DNA of 58,319 bases, from NCBI GenBank assembly GCA_052117605.1, contig JBQKIT010000018.1, one strand, 5' to 3'. The notes below the pieces were generated by a model. That model did no database searches. It was not told the DNA's origin and was given only the letters and a program-made list of their open reading frames with translations. The position numbers were made by a program, and so were the translations under genes. Shown here in pieces: positions 44,168-53,435 of this stretch. Numbering within the stretch: position 1 is the stretch's first letter; every line of letters starts with the position of its first letter. The stretch is from CAG-791 sp000431495 (GTDB lineage: Bacteria > Bacillota > Clostridia > Lachnospirales > Lachnospiraceae).

Positions 44168-44647
44168 ATGATACGAAAGGCAGTTTTTCAGGATGAGGAG
44201 CAGATTGCAGTGGTTTATGAAAAGGCGAGAGCCTACATGGCGGAGCATGGAAATCCAAACCAGTGGGGAAGAACGTTCCCGCCAAGGGAGCTGACCCATG
44301 AGGACATCGAAAAAGGAATTCTGTATGTCCTGGAGGAGCAGGGAGAAGTACATGGCGCCTTCATGTTTGAAATCGGAGAGGATCCCACCTATCACGTGAT
44401 TTCAGAAGGTGCCTGGAAATCCGATGAACCGTACGGCGTTATTCACCGCGTCGCAAGTGATGGCAAGGTCCATGGTCTGATGAAGGAAACCGTTGCCTTC
44501 TGCAGCTCACAGATTTCCCATCTGCGCATGGATACGCATGAGAAGAATCTCACCATGCAGCATCAGCTCCTTCGAAACGGATTTGAATACTGCGGCGTGA
44601 TTCTGACACATGATCATACGCCAAGGCTTGCGTATGAAAAGCTCTGA
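44168..44647 (+). CDS. GNAT-family N-acetyltransferase
   Basis: 159 residues. The N terminus MIRKAVFQDEEQIAVVYEKARAYM and the C-terminal segment ISHLRMDTHEKNLTMQHQLLRNGFEYCGV are typical of Lachnospiraceae GNAT proteins; acetyl-CoA binding by the central beta strands is inferred. The substrate is unknown. The ATG at 44168 was chosen for the AAAGGA just upstream. It starts 37 bases after the previous gene. Confidence 0.8.
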   Translation: MIRKAVFQDEEQIAVVYEKARAYMAEHGNPNQWGRTFPPRELTHEDIEKGILYVLEEQGEVHGAFMFEIGEDPTYHVISEGAWKSDEPYGVIHRVASDGKVHGLMKETVAFCSSQISHLRMDTHEKNLTMQHQLLRNGFEYCGVILTHDHTPRLAYEKL

Positions 44648-44784
44648 GCAGAGCTTAAGGGCAGGAATTCCCACCCCTGCGGGGGGATTATTTTGCGGCC
44701 GAAAGGGATATAATGGTTACGTAAGTGCGGTAGAGGCACATTACTCATAATGTACAAAATAATACGAAACGGAGGGGATCATCT

Positions 44785-45871
44785 ATGAACAAAGTGAAGT
44801 GTCCGAAATGCGGAACAATCAGTAAAGCAGGATCAAGGTTTTGTCCGAACTGTGGCGAAACACTGGAAAATGCGGAAGTGTTGAAAACACCGACTATAAA
44901 AAATAAGAAGGCGGCAGCTGCAACGGCTGCCGCAATTCTTTGTCTGGCTGCGCTTATCGTAATTATTCCGAATTTGAATCCAAAAGGAAAATATCAGTCC
45001 CTGATAGAGCAGGGAAAAACCAAAGAAGCAGAAATGCTGTATCAGGAAAAAATATCCTCAAATGAAAAACTCTCGAAAGAATTAAAAGAGGAAGAAGTAC
45101 AGAAGATACAGAAAATTTATGAGGACTATAAAAAAGTCGCTATTAGTTATGATGATGCGGTTGACGAACTGGAAAAATACACGGAGCCGGAAATCACCAG
45201 GAAAAAGGCAAATGATATCAAAAAGTCTCTTCAACAGCTGAAAGAATCCAGAGAGGCCTATGCGGAAGCAAAGAAAAACGAGGATAATGAAGATCTGGAA
45301 AAGGCACTGTTATGTTATCGTAAGGTCATTGAAGAGGACGAAAACTATGCAGAGGCTGAGAAGCGAGCAGAAGAAATCAATGGGATGCTGAGGGAGAAAT
45401 ATATCGCAGAAGCTGCTGATTATGCCGCTGATCAAAAGTACAGTGACGCCCTGTCATCTATACGCAATGCAATCAGCAAATGTGGAGAAGATGAAAGAGG
45501 AGCAGTACATCAAAGTCGAAGTGACAGACAAATCCGTGACACCGAGGGATTCGGACAAATGGATTTTTTCTGATTACGTGAATTTTGTATTTGAAATTAC
45601 GAATAACAGCGGGAAGGATATCAAGGGCATAGAGGGAGCCTTGACCGTCAAGGACCTGTTTGGCAAAGAAATCCTTACGATGGGCTGTGACTTTACAGGA
45701 CATACCATCAAGAAAGGAGAAAAATACATTAATTCGGATCTGTCATTTGAGTGTAATGAATTTATAGATTCTCATATGCAGCTATTTAATACAGACTATG
45801 ATGATTTACAATTTCATTATGAACCAACCAGCATTGTATTTGCCGACGGAACGACAATAGTACCGGAATAA
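44785..45871 (+). pseudogene. Zinc-ribbon/TPR membrane protein split by a frameshift
   Basis: The first frame (44785-45573) encodes a zinc ribbon CPKCGTISKAGSRFCPNCG, a membrane segment (about 41-61), charged helices and a TPR-like part (about 160-235). Near 45480-45495 the sensible sequence moves to the next frame (+1), which continues EEQYIKVEVTDKSVTPRDSDK and DYVNFVFEITNNSGKDIKG to the stop at 45871, a beta-rich domain. Beyond the shift the first frame runs 25 unconvincing residues to a stop. The join suggests a one-base insertion or two-base deletion in an originally continuous gene of about 355 codons; sequencing error or a rare programmed shift are alternatives. The domain plan resembles the zinc-ribbon protein next to the kinase. 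Confidence 0.6.
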
Positions 45872-45916
45872 AGTGACTCTTCAGGTACTATTGTACATTC
45901 GCAGGGATTCCTGTCA

Positions 45917-46414
45917 TCAGGACTGCTTCACAGCAGAGACCAGATGATCCAGATCTGCGGCATCCGGGTGGGAGAGCGCCTTATCAAAATTCTCTATCAT
46001 TTCATCCAGATTCGGCATGTGAATGGGATTCTTTTTCATACTCTCATATCTGTTACGAACGGACATCGGCATCTTACCCTGACACATAAAGGTGCCGATG
46101 ATTTTGTTACTGCGTCCCAGAGATTTCTGTACGTTTTTCAGAATCCTGTGAAAATACTCCTCGCTGCCGCCAAAGCCTGCCGTTCCGAACAGGAAGACTT
46201 TTTTATTCTGCAGAAGCTTCAGAAAGCTCAACGATGCAGCATCTGCGTTTCCCTTGTCGGTCCAGAATCCTACATAAAGAGTATCTGCATTTAACGCTTT
46301 CGGATCCGGAGTGCCAATATAGAGACACTCCTCCTGAGGAAGGCTGTTCTTTAAGGCTTCTGCCAGTAATTTCGTGTTTCCGGTCTGACTGCTGAATACG
46401 ATTGCGTAGCTCAT
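45917..46414 (-). CDS. Flavodoxin-family protein
   Basis: 165 residues beginning with the FMN-phosphate loop AIVFSSQTGNTKLLAEAL; LFGTAGFGGSEEYFHRIL fits the 90s loop. Such small clostridial flavodoxins serve electron transfer or flavodoxin-dependent reductases. The start ATG at 46414 has AGAGGA upstream; a longer reading to 46447 has no ribosome binding site. It converges with the frameshifted zinc-ribbon gene. Confidence 0.82.
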   Translation of the reverse strand: MSYAIVFSSQTGNTKLLAEALKNSLPQEECLYIGTPDPKALNADTLYVGFWTDKGNADAASLSFLKLLQNKKVFLFGTAGFGGSEEYFHRILKNVQKSLGRSNKIIGTFMCQGKMPMSVRNRYESMKKNPIHMPNLDEMIENFDKALSHPDAADLDHLVSAVKQS

Positions 46415-46456
46415 GTTTTCCTCTTTTCTGCCGGAATTTTCTACCAAAAATCCGGC

Positions 46457-47503
46457 TTGATTTTTAGTGCAACCTGTGGACTATACAAGAGACATGAATA
46501 TGTTACCATAGATGTACAACTTTATATCAGTTCTTCGAAGGGATCGATCCCTGCAAATCAGAAAGCTCAGTATGACGCGTCCGTGAAGCGGATACTGGCA
46601 TCGAAGTGTATTTTGTCCAGAATTCTTGTCGGGACTGTCCCGGAATTTCAGAATTATTCTTATGAAGAAGCTGAAAATGCTATTATTGGGTCACCTGTGA
46701 TATCGGGTCAGAGGATACGGCCCGATGATAGAAACCGAACAGAAGCGGTACAGGGACTTAATACGGAAAGCAATCTTCCCGGGGAAGGAGAAGTGACTTT
46801 CGATATTGTATTTACAGTGCTCACAAGAGATGGGGAGCCGCAAAAGCTGTATATCAATATTGAGGCACAGAAATCCATACATCTGCCATATGATTTGGTA
46901 AGCCGCTCTATCTTTTATCCCGCAAGATTGTTATCGGAGCAGTTAGATCGTGAATTTACAACAAATTCATATGACAAGATAAAAAAAGTCTATTCGATTT
47001 GGATTTGCATGACATCGCCGAAGAAAAGCAGAAAGAAGCTGCCTGCGAACACGATTGTCCATTATCAAATCAAGCCAGAGATCGTATATCCGACGAAGAA
47101 TATTCCCGAGGTATCATTTGGCAGATATGATCTCTTCTCGACAATATTCATAAATCTGGTATCAGACAGGAATGAGACGGATGACAAACTGATTGGAATG
47201 CTGTCAGCATTATTATCAAGAGTACTCGGCGCAAATGAGAAAAAGAGAATTCTTGAGGAGCAGTATGGCATTCCGATGACACGTGCGATCGATGAGGAGG
47301 TACAGAGTATGTGTAATCTAAGCGAAGGTATCGTAGAAGAGACAACGGAAAGACTTGAAGAAAAATATGGCAGTATCCTGTCCGAGAAGGACAAGGCAAT
47401 TTCCGAGAAGGACAAGGCAATTTCTGAGAAGGACAAGACGATTTCCGAAAAAGATCAGGAGATCGCCCGTCTGAAGCGGCTTTTGAAAGAAAGCGGCAAA
47501 TAA
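46457..47503 (+). CDS. Rpn/PD-(D/E)XK-type nuclease (transposase-like) with heptad repeats
   Basis: Up to 348 residues. Conserved sequence begins at QYDASVKRILASKCILSRIL, followed by the nuclease core EVTFDIVFTVLTRDGEPQKLYINIEAQK (D ... E-x-Q/K), the pattern of recombination-promoting nuclease/PDDEXK transposase families. The C terminus holds four tandem copies of SEKDK-(A/T)-I (21-base DNA repeats, about 47379-47460) making a coiled coil. No in-frame ATG precedes the conserved core; TTG at 46457 is the furthest start, with no good ribosome binding site, so the 5' end may be lost or use a rare start. It is immediately divergent from the flavodoxin gene. Confidence 0.75.
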   Translation: MIFSATCGLYKRHEYVTIDVQLYISSSKGSIPANQKAQYDASVKRILASKCILSRILVGTVPEFQNYSYEEAENAIIGSPVISGQRIRPDDRNRTEAVQGLNTESNLPGEGEVTFDIVFTVLTRDGEPQKLYINIEAQKSIHLPYDLVSRSIFYPARLLSEQLDREFTTNSYDKIKKVYSIWICMTSPKKSRKKLPANTIVHYQIKPEIVYPTKNIPEVSFGRYDLFSTIFINLVSDRNETDDKLIGMLSALLSRVLGANEKKRILEEQYGIPMTRAIDEEVQSMCNLSEGIVEETTERLEEKYGSILSEKDKAISEKDKAISEKDKTISEKDQEIARLKRLLKESGK

Positions 47504-47535
47504 GGAATCGCTGTCTTGCAGAGAGGGGAAAACGA

Positions 47536-48057
47536 ATGCGTAAGATTTTGATCGTTATAGATATGCAGAAAGACTTTATTGACGGAGCCTTGGGAACCAG
47601 TGAGGCAGTGACAATCGTGCCGAACGTTATTGAGAAAATCAAATCCTATCCGGCAGAGAACATCTACGCGACCAGAGATACGCATCCCGAGAATTATCTG
47701 GAAACGCAGGAGGGGAAGTATCTTCCGGTAAGGCATTGCATCCAGGGGACCGATGGATGGCAGATTTGCACCGAGATCGCCGAATTGATTCCGGAGAGCC
47801 ATATCGTAGATAAACCGACCTTCGGATCTGTGGAGCTGGTATCCAAGATTGCAGAGATGGCAGAGAAGGAAGAGCTGGAGATTGAACTTGTCGGGCTTTG
47901 TACAGACATCTGTGTCGTCTCCAACGCACTGCTTCTGAAGGCCTGGCTGCCGGAGGTAACGATCTCTGTAGATCCGAAGTGTTGCGCCGGTGTGACACCG
48001 GAGAAGCATGAGGCAGCACTGGAAACCATGCGTTCCTGCCAGATTCAGGGAATCTGA
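47536..48057 (+). CDS. Isochorismatase-like hydrolase, probable nicotinamidase
   Basis: 173 residues. Catalytic triad candidates are visible: Asp in IVIDMQKDFIDGALG, Lys in the segment around SHIVDKPTFGS, and Cys in VGLCTDICVVSNALLLKA. TRDTHPENYL supplies metal ligands typical of nicotinamidases, which turn nicotinamide into nicotinate for NAD salvage. It starts 32 bases after the nuclease gene and is followed by a terminator. Confidence 0.82.
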   Translation: MRKILIVIDMQKDFIDGALGTSEAVTIVPNVIEKIKSYPAENIYATRDTHPENYLETQEGKYLPVRHCIQGTDGWQICTEIAELIPESHIVDKPTFGSVELVSKIAEMAEKEELEIELVGLCTDICVVSNALLLKAWLPEVTISVDPKCCAGVTPEKHEAALETMRSCQIQGI

Positions 48058-48124
48058 AGAACGGACCGGACAGAAAAGAGCAGAAATGGAACAATTTACT
48101 TCTTAATAAAGAAATCACAGGACT

Positions 48125-48155
48125 AAGAGAGTCGGGCATTGCCTGACTCTTTTTC
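48125..48155 (+). terminator. Intrinsic terminator before the CRISPR locus
   Basis: AGAGTCGGGCA (48128-48138) pairs with TGCCTGACTCT (48140-48150), followed by four to five T. It separates the nicotinamidase unit from the cas operon. Confidence 0.8.
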
Positions 48156-48243
48156 TGTGATCAGGAATACTGCCACCGTAGGGGTGGGAGTGGAAGCAAA
48201 AAGAAAATGTTACTATCAAAAGACAAAATACATAGCAAATATA

Positions 48244-48272
48244 GTGAAACATGCATGAAATTGGAATATAAT
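48244..48272 (+). promoter_or_regulatory. Probable promoter of the cas operon, with repeated ATGCAT motifs
   Basis: GTGAAA (48244-48249), 17 bases, TATAAT (48267-48272), about 70 bases before cas6. ACATGCAT occurs at 48249-48256 and 48278-48285, and the palindrome ATTATGCATAAT at 48291-48302, so three ATGCAT cores cluster around the promoter. Confidence 0.5.
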
Positions 48273-48343
48273 TAAAAACATGCATTTGATATTATGCATA
48301 ATTTCAAGAAGATAGCAGAACAGCAATATGTAAAGGAGTTTCA

Positions 48344-49096
48344 ATGTACGCACGTCTTGATATGACCATTTGTGCAGACAAGGATTTATCTTATCAGATG
48401 GCATCTTCTTTCCATGGCGCACTGATGGAACAAATTGAATCAGAGTATGCGTCAGAACTACACAGCTCACAGCTGCATCCCTACACACAGCATTTGGAGA
48501 AATGGGAAAATGATTGGCATTGGGTAGTTACAACGTTAAATGAAAAAGCCTATCAGGAGATTATTGAGAAAAAGCTTTTGAAACTTCAGAAATTCAAATT
48601 GGATAAACACGAGATTAATCTGCAGATTTCTGATAGGAAATATACAGAGCTATCCGATCGTGAATTGGCGTTTTCTTTTTATCAAAGCTGCCAGAATCCC
48701 TATATTACAATTCGCTTTCTGACGCCGACAGCATTTAAGTATCAAGGGAAGTACATCAATTATCCGGACATCCGTTATCTATATGGCAATCTGATGAATA
48801 AATATGAGTCTGCTCATGCGGATGAATCCATGAGGGATGAAGATACTCTGGAACAGCTTATCGAGAATACTTCGATCAGTAAGTATGATCTTCACAGTAT
48901 TACATTTTCCATGGAGGGAATCAGAATTCCGGCATTCATCGGAACCATGACTTTAAAAATTCATGGGACACAGACAATGAGAAATTTTGCAAACATGTTG
49001 TTTCAATTTGGTGAGTATTCCGGGATAGGAATCAAGACCGCGTTGGGAATGGGTGCAGTCAGGTTGGAAACAAATCGGAGAGAAAACAATGGATGA
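48344..49096 (+). CDS. cas6: CRISPR-associated endoribonuclease Cas6
   Basis: Cuts the array transcript within each repeat, leaving an 8-base repeat tag on the 5' side of each crRNA. 250 residues of two ferredoxin-like halves, ending with the glycine-rich loop FGEYSGIGIKTALGMGAVRLE that marks Cas6. First gene of the locus; AAAGGAG precedes the ATG and the end overlaps cas10 by eight bases. By family knowledge catalysis uses a His, not assigned here. Confidence 0.88.
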   Translation: MYARLDMTICADKDLSYQMASSFHGALMEQIESEYASELHSSQLHPYTQHLEKWENDWHWVVTTLNEKAYQEIIEKKLLKLQKFKLDKHEINLQISDRKYTELSDRELAFSFYQSCQNPYITIRFLTPTAFKYQGKYINYPDIRYLYGNLMNKYESAHADESMRDEDTLEQLIENTSISKYDLHSITFSMEGIRIPAFIGTMTLKIHGTQTMRNFANMLFQFGEYSGIGIKTALGMGAVRLETNRRENNG

Positions 49097-51443
49097 CCGT
49101 CAGATCAAGGTAATTATTGGAAGTCTTCTGCACGATATCGGGAAGGTGGCTTATCGATCAGGGGATGGAAGAAATCATAGTCAGGCAGGCTATGATTTTT
49201 TAAAAGAATTGGATAATGGTTTCGATACTGAGATTCTGAACTGTGTTCGATATCATCATGGCATTCATCTGAAGAATGCAAATATTGATAATAATTCGCT
49301 CGCTTATTTAACCTATTTTGCGGATAATGTTGCGGCGGCAATGGATCGAAGAGAAGGCCTGGAATCGGAAGATGGCTTTGACAAAACGGTGCCGCTTTCC
49401 AGCGTGTTCAATCTTCTGAATGGAAATCATGATCACCAACATTATGCTCATCAGGTTTTGGACCCCAATGGACCGATTAATTATCCGACCGGGAAAGAGG
49501 TTAAATTGGATGAGACTTTTTACAGCCTTATTCTTGATAACATTCGAGATAATCTGCGTGGAATTGTGATTTCAGAGGAATATATTAATTCCCTGTTATC
49601 TGTAATGGAGGCGAATCTTTCTTACATTCCTTCGTCTACCAGTAAGAGAGAACAAGCTGACATTTCGTTATATGATCATGTCAAGCTGACAGCAGCAATA
49701 TCGGAATGTCTGTATCAATACTTTAAGCAAGAAAACATCACGGATTATCGGGAATGTCTGTTTTCTGCGAAGGCGGAACAGGGATGGAAGGAGCAGCTCT
49801 TTCTCTTATATTCGATGGATATTTCCGGAATACAGAAGTTCATATATACCATTAGCAGTAAAGGAGCCTTGAAGGGACTCCGGGCCAGAAGCTTTTATCT
49901 GGAAATCCTGATGGAGCATATCATAGATGAGCTTCTTGATGCTCTGCAACTATCCCGCTCGTGCCTGATCTATTCCGGGGGAGGACATTGCTACATGTTG
50001 CTTCCGAATACAGAAGAGACAAAGGAAAAAATCAGGGAGCAGAATGCCAGAATAAATGCATGGTTCATGGAATATTTTGGAATTGAACTGTATGTGGCCT
50101 TTGGAGCGGCGCCATGCAGTGCCAACTCTTTGAAAAACGAACCGGAAGGAAGCTATAGTGCACTGTATTTAGATATTTCCAAACAGATTTCGCTGCAGAA
50201 AAGTCACAGATATTCCGCTGAGCAAATACTTGCCATGAATCGCAGACATCTGGAAGGAAAGAAGGAATGCAAGATCTGCCGGCGTGTAGATAAGGTGGAC
50301 GCAGAAGATCGGTGCTCGGTATGTGCATCACTTGAAAAACTGTCGGCCGACATTCTGTATCAAGACTATTTCATAATCATGCTGGATAACCTTTCATCAG
50401 CGGCATTGCCGCTGCCAAATGGGAAATATCTGCTGGCTGGTGATGAGAAAAAACTTCGCTATCTGATGGATCAGGACACTTACGTTCGAAGTTATACCAA
50501 GAATAACTTATGTACCGGTAAACATGTGACAACCAAGTTGTGGGTTGGAGATTATACGACAGGAGAAACATTTGAACAGCTGGCGAACAAGTCAGAGGGA
50601 ATCGAAAGAATAGCGGTTCTGCGAGGAGATGTCGATAATCTTGGAACTGCATTTGTTCGAGGCTTTCGAAGAGAAAACGGAGATGGACGCTATGAGACCC
50701 TGTCCAGAACAGCAGCGTTATCGAGACAGCTATCCCTGTTCTTTAAATTCTATCTGAATAAGCTTCTGGAAAATGGGACTTCGTCTGTACTCAGTCAGCA
50801 TTCGGCAAGGCAGGTTTGCATCGTTTATTCCGGTGGAGATGATATCTTTTTGGTCGGAGCATGGAATGAGGTGCTGGACGCCTTTTTGGACATCCGAAAT
50901 GCACTGGAGAAATTTACAGAAGGAACCTTAACAATTTCCGGAGGTACAGGTCTTTACAGCGCCTCTTATCCGATTAATCGAATGGCATTGGAAACTGCTG
51001 AGTTGGAAGACTATTCGAAGAAGAATACGGAAAAAAATTCGGTGACATTGTTTGATCAAAGCGGACGTTATGCGTGGCCTGTATTTATTCAGGATGTGAT
51101 TCAGTCTAAATATCAATGTGTTTCGGAATACATGAATTTAACGCAGCAGCGTGGGAAAGCATTTTTATATCATTTGATGGAATTACTTCGTGAAGCGGAG
51201 AATCCGACAGAGGAAAATCGCAAATATCGATTTAACCGTGCACGCTTTGTCTATTATTTGTCACGTATGGAGCCGGATAAAAGAGATGACCCGGCAGAAA
51301 ATGAGGCATTTCAGAAGTTCTCTCAGAAAATGTATCAGTGGTCGATGGATCCCGAGGATCGAAGGCAACTGGTAACAGCAATTTATCTTTATGTCTATCT
51401 GACCAGAGAAAAGGAAGGAGTAAAGGACAATGATCATCAATGA
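49089..51443 (+). CDS. csm1: Cas10/Csm1, type III-A effector large subunit
   Basis: Signature protein of type III systems: a DNase (HD) and a cyclic oligoadenylate synthase (Palm). 784 residues. HD motif LLHDIGKVAYR with His15-Asp16; cyclase motif SGGDDIFLVG with Gly582-Gly583-Asp584-Asp585; a zinc-ribbon between the Palm domains (CKICRRVDKVDAEDRCSVC); and the conserved RGDVDNLGTAFVRGF. Both active centres look intact. ATG 49089 lies inside the cas6 end; csm2 starts inside its last 14 bases. The cyclic product would act on CARF proteins such as the Csm6 encoded at the end of the locus. Confidence 0.95.
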   Translation: MDDRQIKVIIGSLLHDIGKVAYRSGDGRNHSQAGYDFLKELDNGFDTEILNCVRYHHGIHLKNANIDNNSLAYLTYFADNVAAAMDRREGLESEDGFDKTVPLSSVFNLLNGNHDHQHYAHQVLDPNGPINYPTGKEVKLDETFYSLILDNIRDNLRGIVISEEYINSLLSVMEANLSYIPSSTSKREQADISLYDHVKLTAAISECLYQYFKQENITDYRECLFSAKAEQGWKEQLFLLYSMDISGIQKFIYTISSKGALKGLRARSFYLEILMEHIIDELLDALQLSRSCLIYSGGGHCYMLLPNTEETKEKIREQNARINAWFMEYFGIELYVAFGAAPCSANSLKNEPEGSYSALYLDISKQISLQKSHRYSAEQILAMNRRHLEGKKECKICRRVDKVDAEDRCSVCASLEKLSADILYQDYFIIMLDNLSSAALPLPNGKYLLAGDEKKLRYLMDQDTYVRSYTKNNLCTGKHVTTKLWVGDYTTGETFEQLANKSEGIERIAVLRGDVDNLGTAFVRGFRRENGDGRYETLSRTAALSRQLSLFFKFYLNKLLENGTSSVLSQHSARQVCIVYSGGDDIFLVGAWNEVLDAFLDIRNALEKFTEGTLTISGGTGLYSASYPINRMALETAELEDYSKKNTEKNSVTLFDQSGRYAWPVFIQDVIQSKYQCVSEYMNLTQQRGKAFLYHLMELLREAENPTEENRKYRFNRARFVYYLSRMEPDKRDDPAENEAFQKFSQKMYQWSMDPEDRRQLVTAIYLYVYLTREKEGVKDNDHQ

Positions 51444-51822
51444 AGAGAATTACGTTGATATGGCTGAAAAAGCGATGAAAGAGTTGTGTTCGGCAATTGG
51501 AAAAAACGGAAAGGCTGCCCCTGTGGTAACGACTTCAAAAATCCGAAACCTTCTCTCCATGGTCTCTGATATTTACAATGATGTTCTGAATGAAAAGAGC
51601 AAGACCTTGTCATCTAAGTTTATTGGTCGCATCAATTATATGAAAATTCGTTTCTATTACGAAGCAGGTCGTGAACCGTTGGTAAAGGAGTTTCTGCTAA
51701 AAGCAAAAGTACTCGATATCATTGGCGAGATCGGGAACAACCGGGAGAATTTTCTTCTGTTCAGTAAATATATGGAAGCACTGGTGGCGTTTCGTAAGTT
51801 CTATGGAAAGAACGATGATTAA
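51430..51822 (+). CDS. csm2: Csm2, small subunit of the Csm complex
   Basis: 130 residues, all helical, forming the inner filament of the type III-A complex. Recognisable stretches are VTTSKIRNLLSMVSDIYNDV and INYMKIRFYYEAGREP. It overlaps csm1 by 14 bases, and csm3 follows after 15 bases. Confidence 0.9.
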   Translation: MIINEENYVDMAEKAMKELCSAIGKNGKAAPVVTTSKIRNLLSMVSDIYNDVLNEKSKTLSSKFIGRINYMKIRFYYEAGREPLVKEFLLKAKVLDIIGEIGNNRENFLLFSKYMEALVAFRKFYGKNDD

Positions 51823-51837
51823 TGGAGGGCATTTATC

Positions 51838-52503
51838 ATGTATGCAAAAATAGAAATCTCTGGAATTCTGGAAGTGGTCACTGGTCTCCATATTGGAGGG
51901 AGCAGTGCTTTTGCAGCAATCGGGGCAGTTGATTCGCCGGTTATAAAAGATGTTCGATCTTCGGACCCGATGATCCCGGGCAGCAGTCTGAAAGGTAAAA
52001 TGAGAACTCTGCTCGCAAAGAAATACAATGAAAAACCTGCTTCAAAACCTGATGAAGATGCGGAGTGCATTAGCAATTTGTTTGGTACTGCACGAAACGG
52101 AAGACCAAAGGCTGGTCACCTGCTCTTTTCCGATATGTATTTGAACAAAGAGAATAAAGAAGAACTTCGGGATATAAACATCATTCATCCGGTTGAAGTG
52201 AAGTTTGAAAATTCCATTTCCAGAACGACAGCAGTGGCCAACCCGAGACAGATTGAACGAGTCATCCGAGGCACACAGTTTGATATGAACTTAATTTATG
52301 AGGTTGACGATAACAGCGATGTTGAAGAAGATTTTCGTATTATTTGCGAAGGGTTGAAGCTGCTGAAATATGACTATCTTGGAGGAAGCGGTTCGCGCGG
52401 ATATGGAAAAGTTGATTTTCAGGATCTTTATGCAGAAGCAGTTGTAGGTGAAGTAGAACAGAATATTATTAATCAATGCAATGATTTACTGGCAGAGGTG
52501 TGA
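51838..52503 (+). CDS. csm3: Csm3, RNA-cleaving backbone subunit
   Basis: 221-residue RAMP protein forming the backbone that cuts target RNA every six bases. The start matches streptococcal Csm3 closely: GLHIGGSSAFAAIGAVDSPV, placing Asp32 at the catalytic Asp33 of Streptococcus thermophilus Csm3; GSSLKGKMRTLL follows, and the glycine-rich loop is LGGSGSRGYGKVDF. TGGAGGG precedes the ATG. Confidence 0.95.
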   Translation: MYAKIEISGILEVVTGLHIGGSSAFAAIGAVDSPVIKDVRSSDPMIPGSSLKGKMRTLLAKKYNEKPASKPDEDAECISNLFGTARNGRPKAGHLLFSDMYLNKENKEELRDINIIHPVEVKFENSISRTTAVANPRQIERVIRGTQFDMNLIYEVDDNSDVEEDFRIICEGLKLLKYDYLGGSGSRGYGKVDFQDLYAEAVVGEVEQNIINQCNDLLAEV

Positions 52504-52512
52504 GGATCGGCC

Positions 52513-53421
52513 ATGAACTATACAGTATACAAACTGGATTTTCACACGGGAGTACATTTTGGCTCGGGAATGCTGAGTGAAGGTGATTTTGTATTCTGCG
52601 CGGATACTCTGTTTTCCGCCATATACCTTGAGGCATTAAAGACAGGGAAATCAGATCTTCTGTACCAGGAAGTACAGAATGGGAATCTTCTTCTGTCAGA
52701 TGCTTTTCCGTACTGTGAAAACAGGTATTATATCCCTAAACCTATGCTTTATGTTGAAACGGGAAATCGAGGAGAATCTTCGGATAAGAAGAAATTGAAA
52801 AAGCTTCGATATCTGCCAATAGATTTTCTGGATGATTTCCTGCAGGGGCGGCTTTGTGCGGACACATGTGTCATGGACGAGTTTGGCGTGGCAGGCAGTC
52901 AGGTGATGGCAGCTGTTCGGACAGAGAGTGATACGCTTCCCTATGTTGTAGGGGACTACAAGTTTTATGAGAACTGTGGATTATATCTGATTGCAGGCTA
53001 CCAGGAAAAAGATCAAATAGAACTTCTTGAAGAACTTCTTGAAAATCTATCCTATACAGGAATTGGTGGAAAGAGATCCTGTGGGAAAGGAAAATTTGAT
53101 TTTAAAACAGCCCGTGGTACCGATTGCTTATTGGATCGTATGGATAGAAAATCGGATCGATATATGCTTTTGTCTACAGCACTTCCTAAGGAAGAGGAGA
53201 TGAAAGATTCACTGGAGGGGGCTTCATACCTTCTGCAGAAACGTTCCGGATTTGTTTATTCAGAAACCTTTGCCGAAGAGCAGCTTAGGAAAAGAGATCT
53301 GTTTACGATGCAGGCAGGATCCTGTTTCAGAAGAACTTTTCGAGGCGATGTATATGATGTCGGGGAAGGCGGAACACATCCGGTTTACCGATACGCAAAA
53401 GCAATGTTCCTTGGAATATAA
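52513..53421 (+). CDS. csm4: Csm4, crRNA-tag-binding subunit
   Basis: 302-residue RAMP protein capping the Csm complex beside Cas10 and holding the 5' tag of crRNA. Visible: YKLDFHTGVHFGSGML near the start, FCADTLFSAIYLEALK, and the glycine-rich segment SYTGIGGKRSCGKGKFDF. It lies 9 bases after csm3. Confidence 0.93.
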   Translation: MNYTVYKLDFHTGVHFGSGMLSEGDFVFCADTLFSAIYLEALKTGKSDLLYQEVQNGNLLLSDAFPYCENRYYIPKPMLYVETGNRGESSDKKKLKKLRYLPIDFLDDFLQGRLCADTCVMDEFGVAGSQVMAAVRTESDTLPYVVGDYKFYENCGLYLIAGYQEKDQIELLEELLENLSYTGIGGKRSCGKGKFDFKTARGTDCLLDRMDRKSDRYMLLSTALPKEEEMKDSLEGASYLLQKRSGFVYSETFAEEQLRKRDLFTMQAGSCFRRTFRGDVYDVGEGGTHPVYRYAKAMFLGI

Positions 53422-53435
53422 AAAGGTAAAAAACT

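Noticed and set aside
44671..44697. CCACCCCTGCGGGGGG hairpin after the GNAT gene as a terminator
   Set aside because: Only four to five consistent pairs can form and the following T-tract is interrupted, so I did not list it as a feature.
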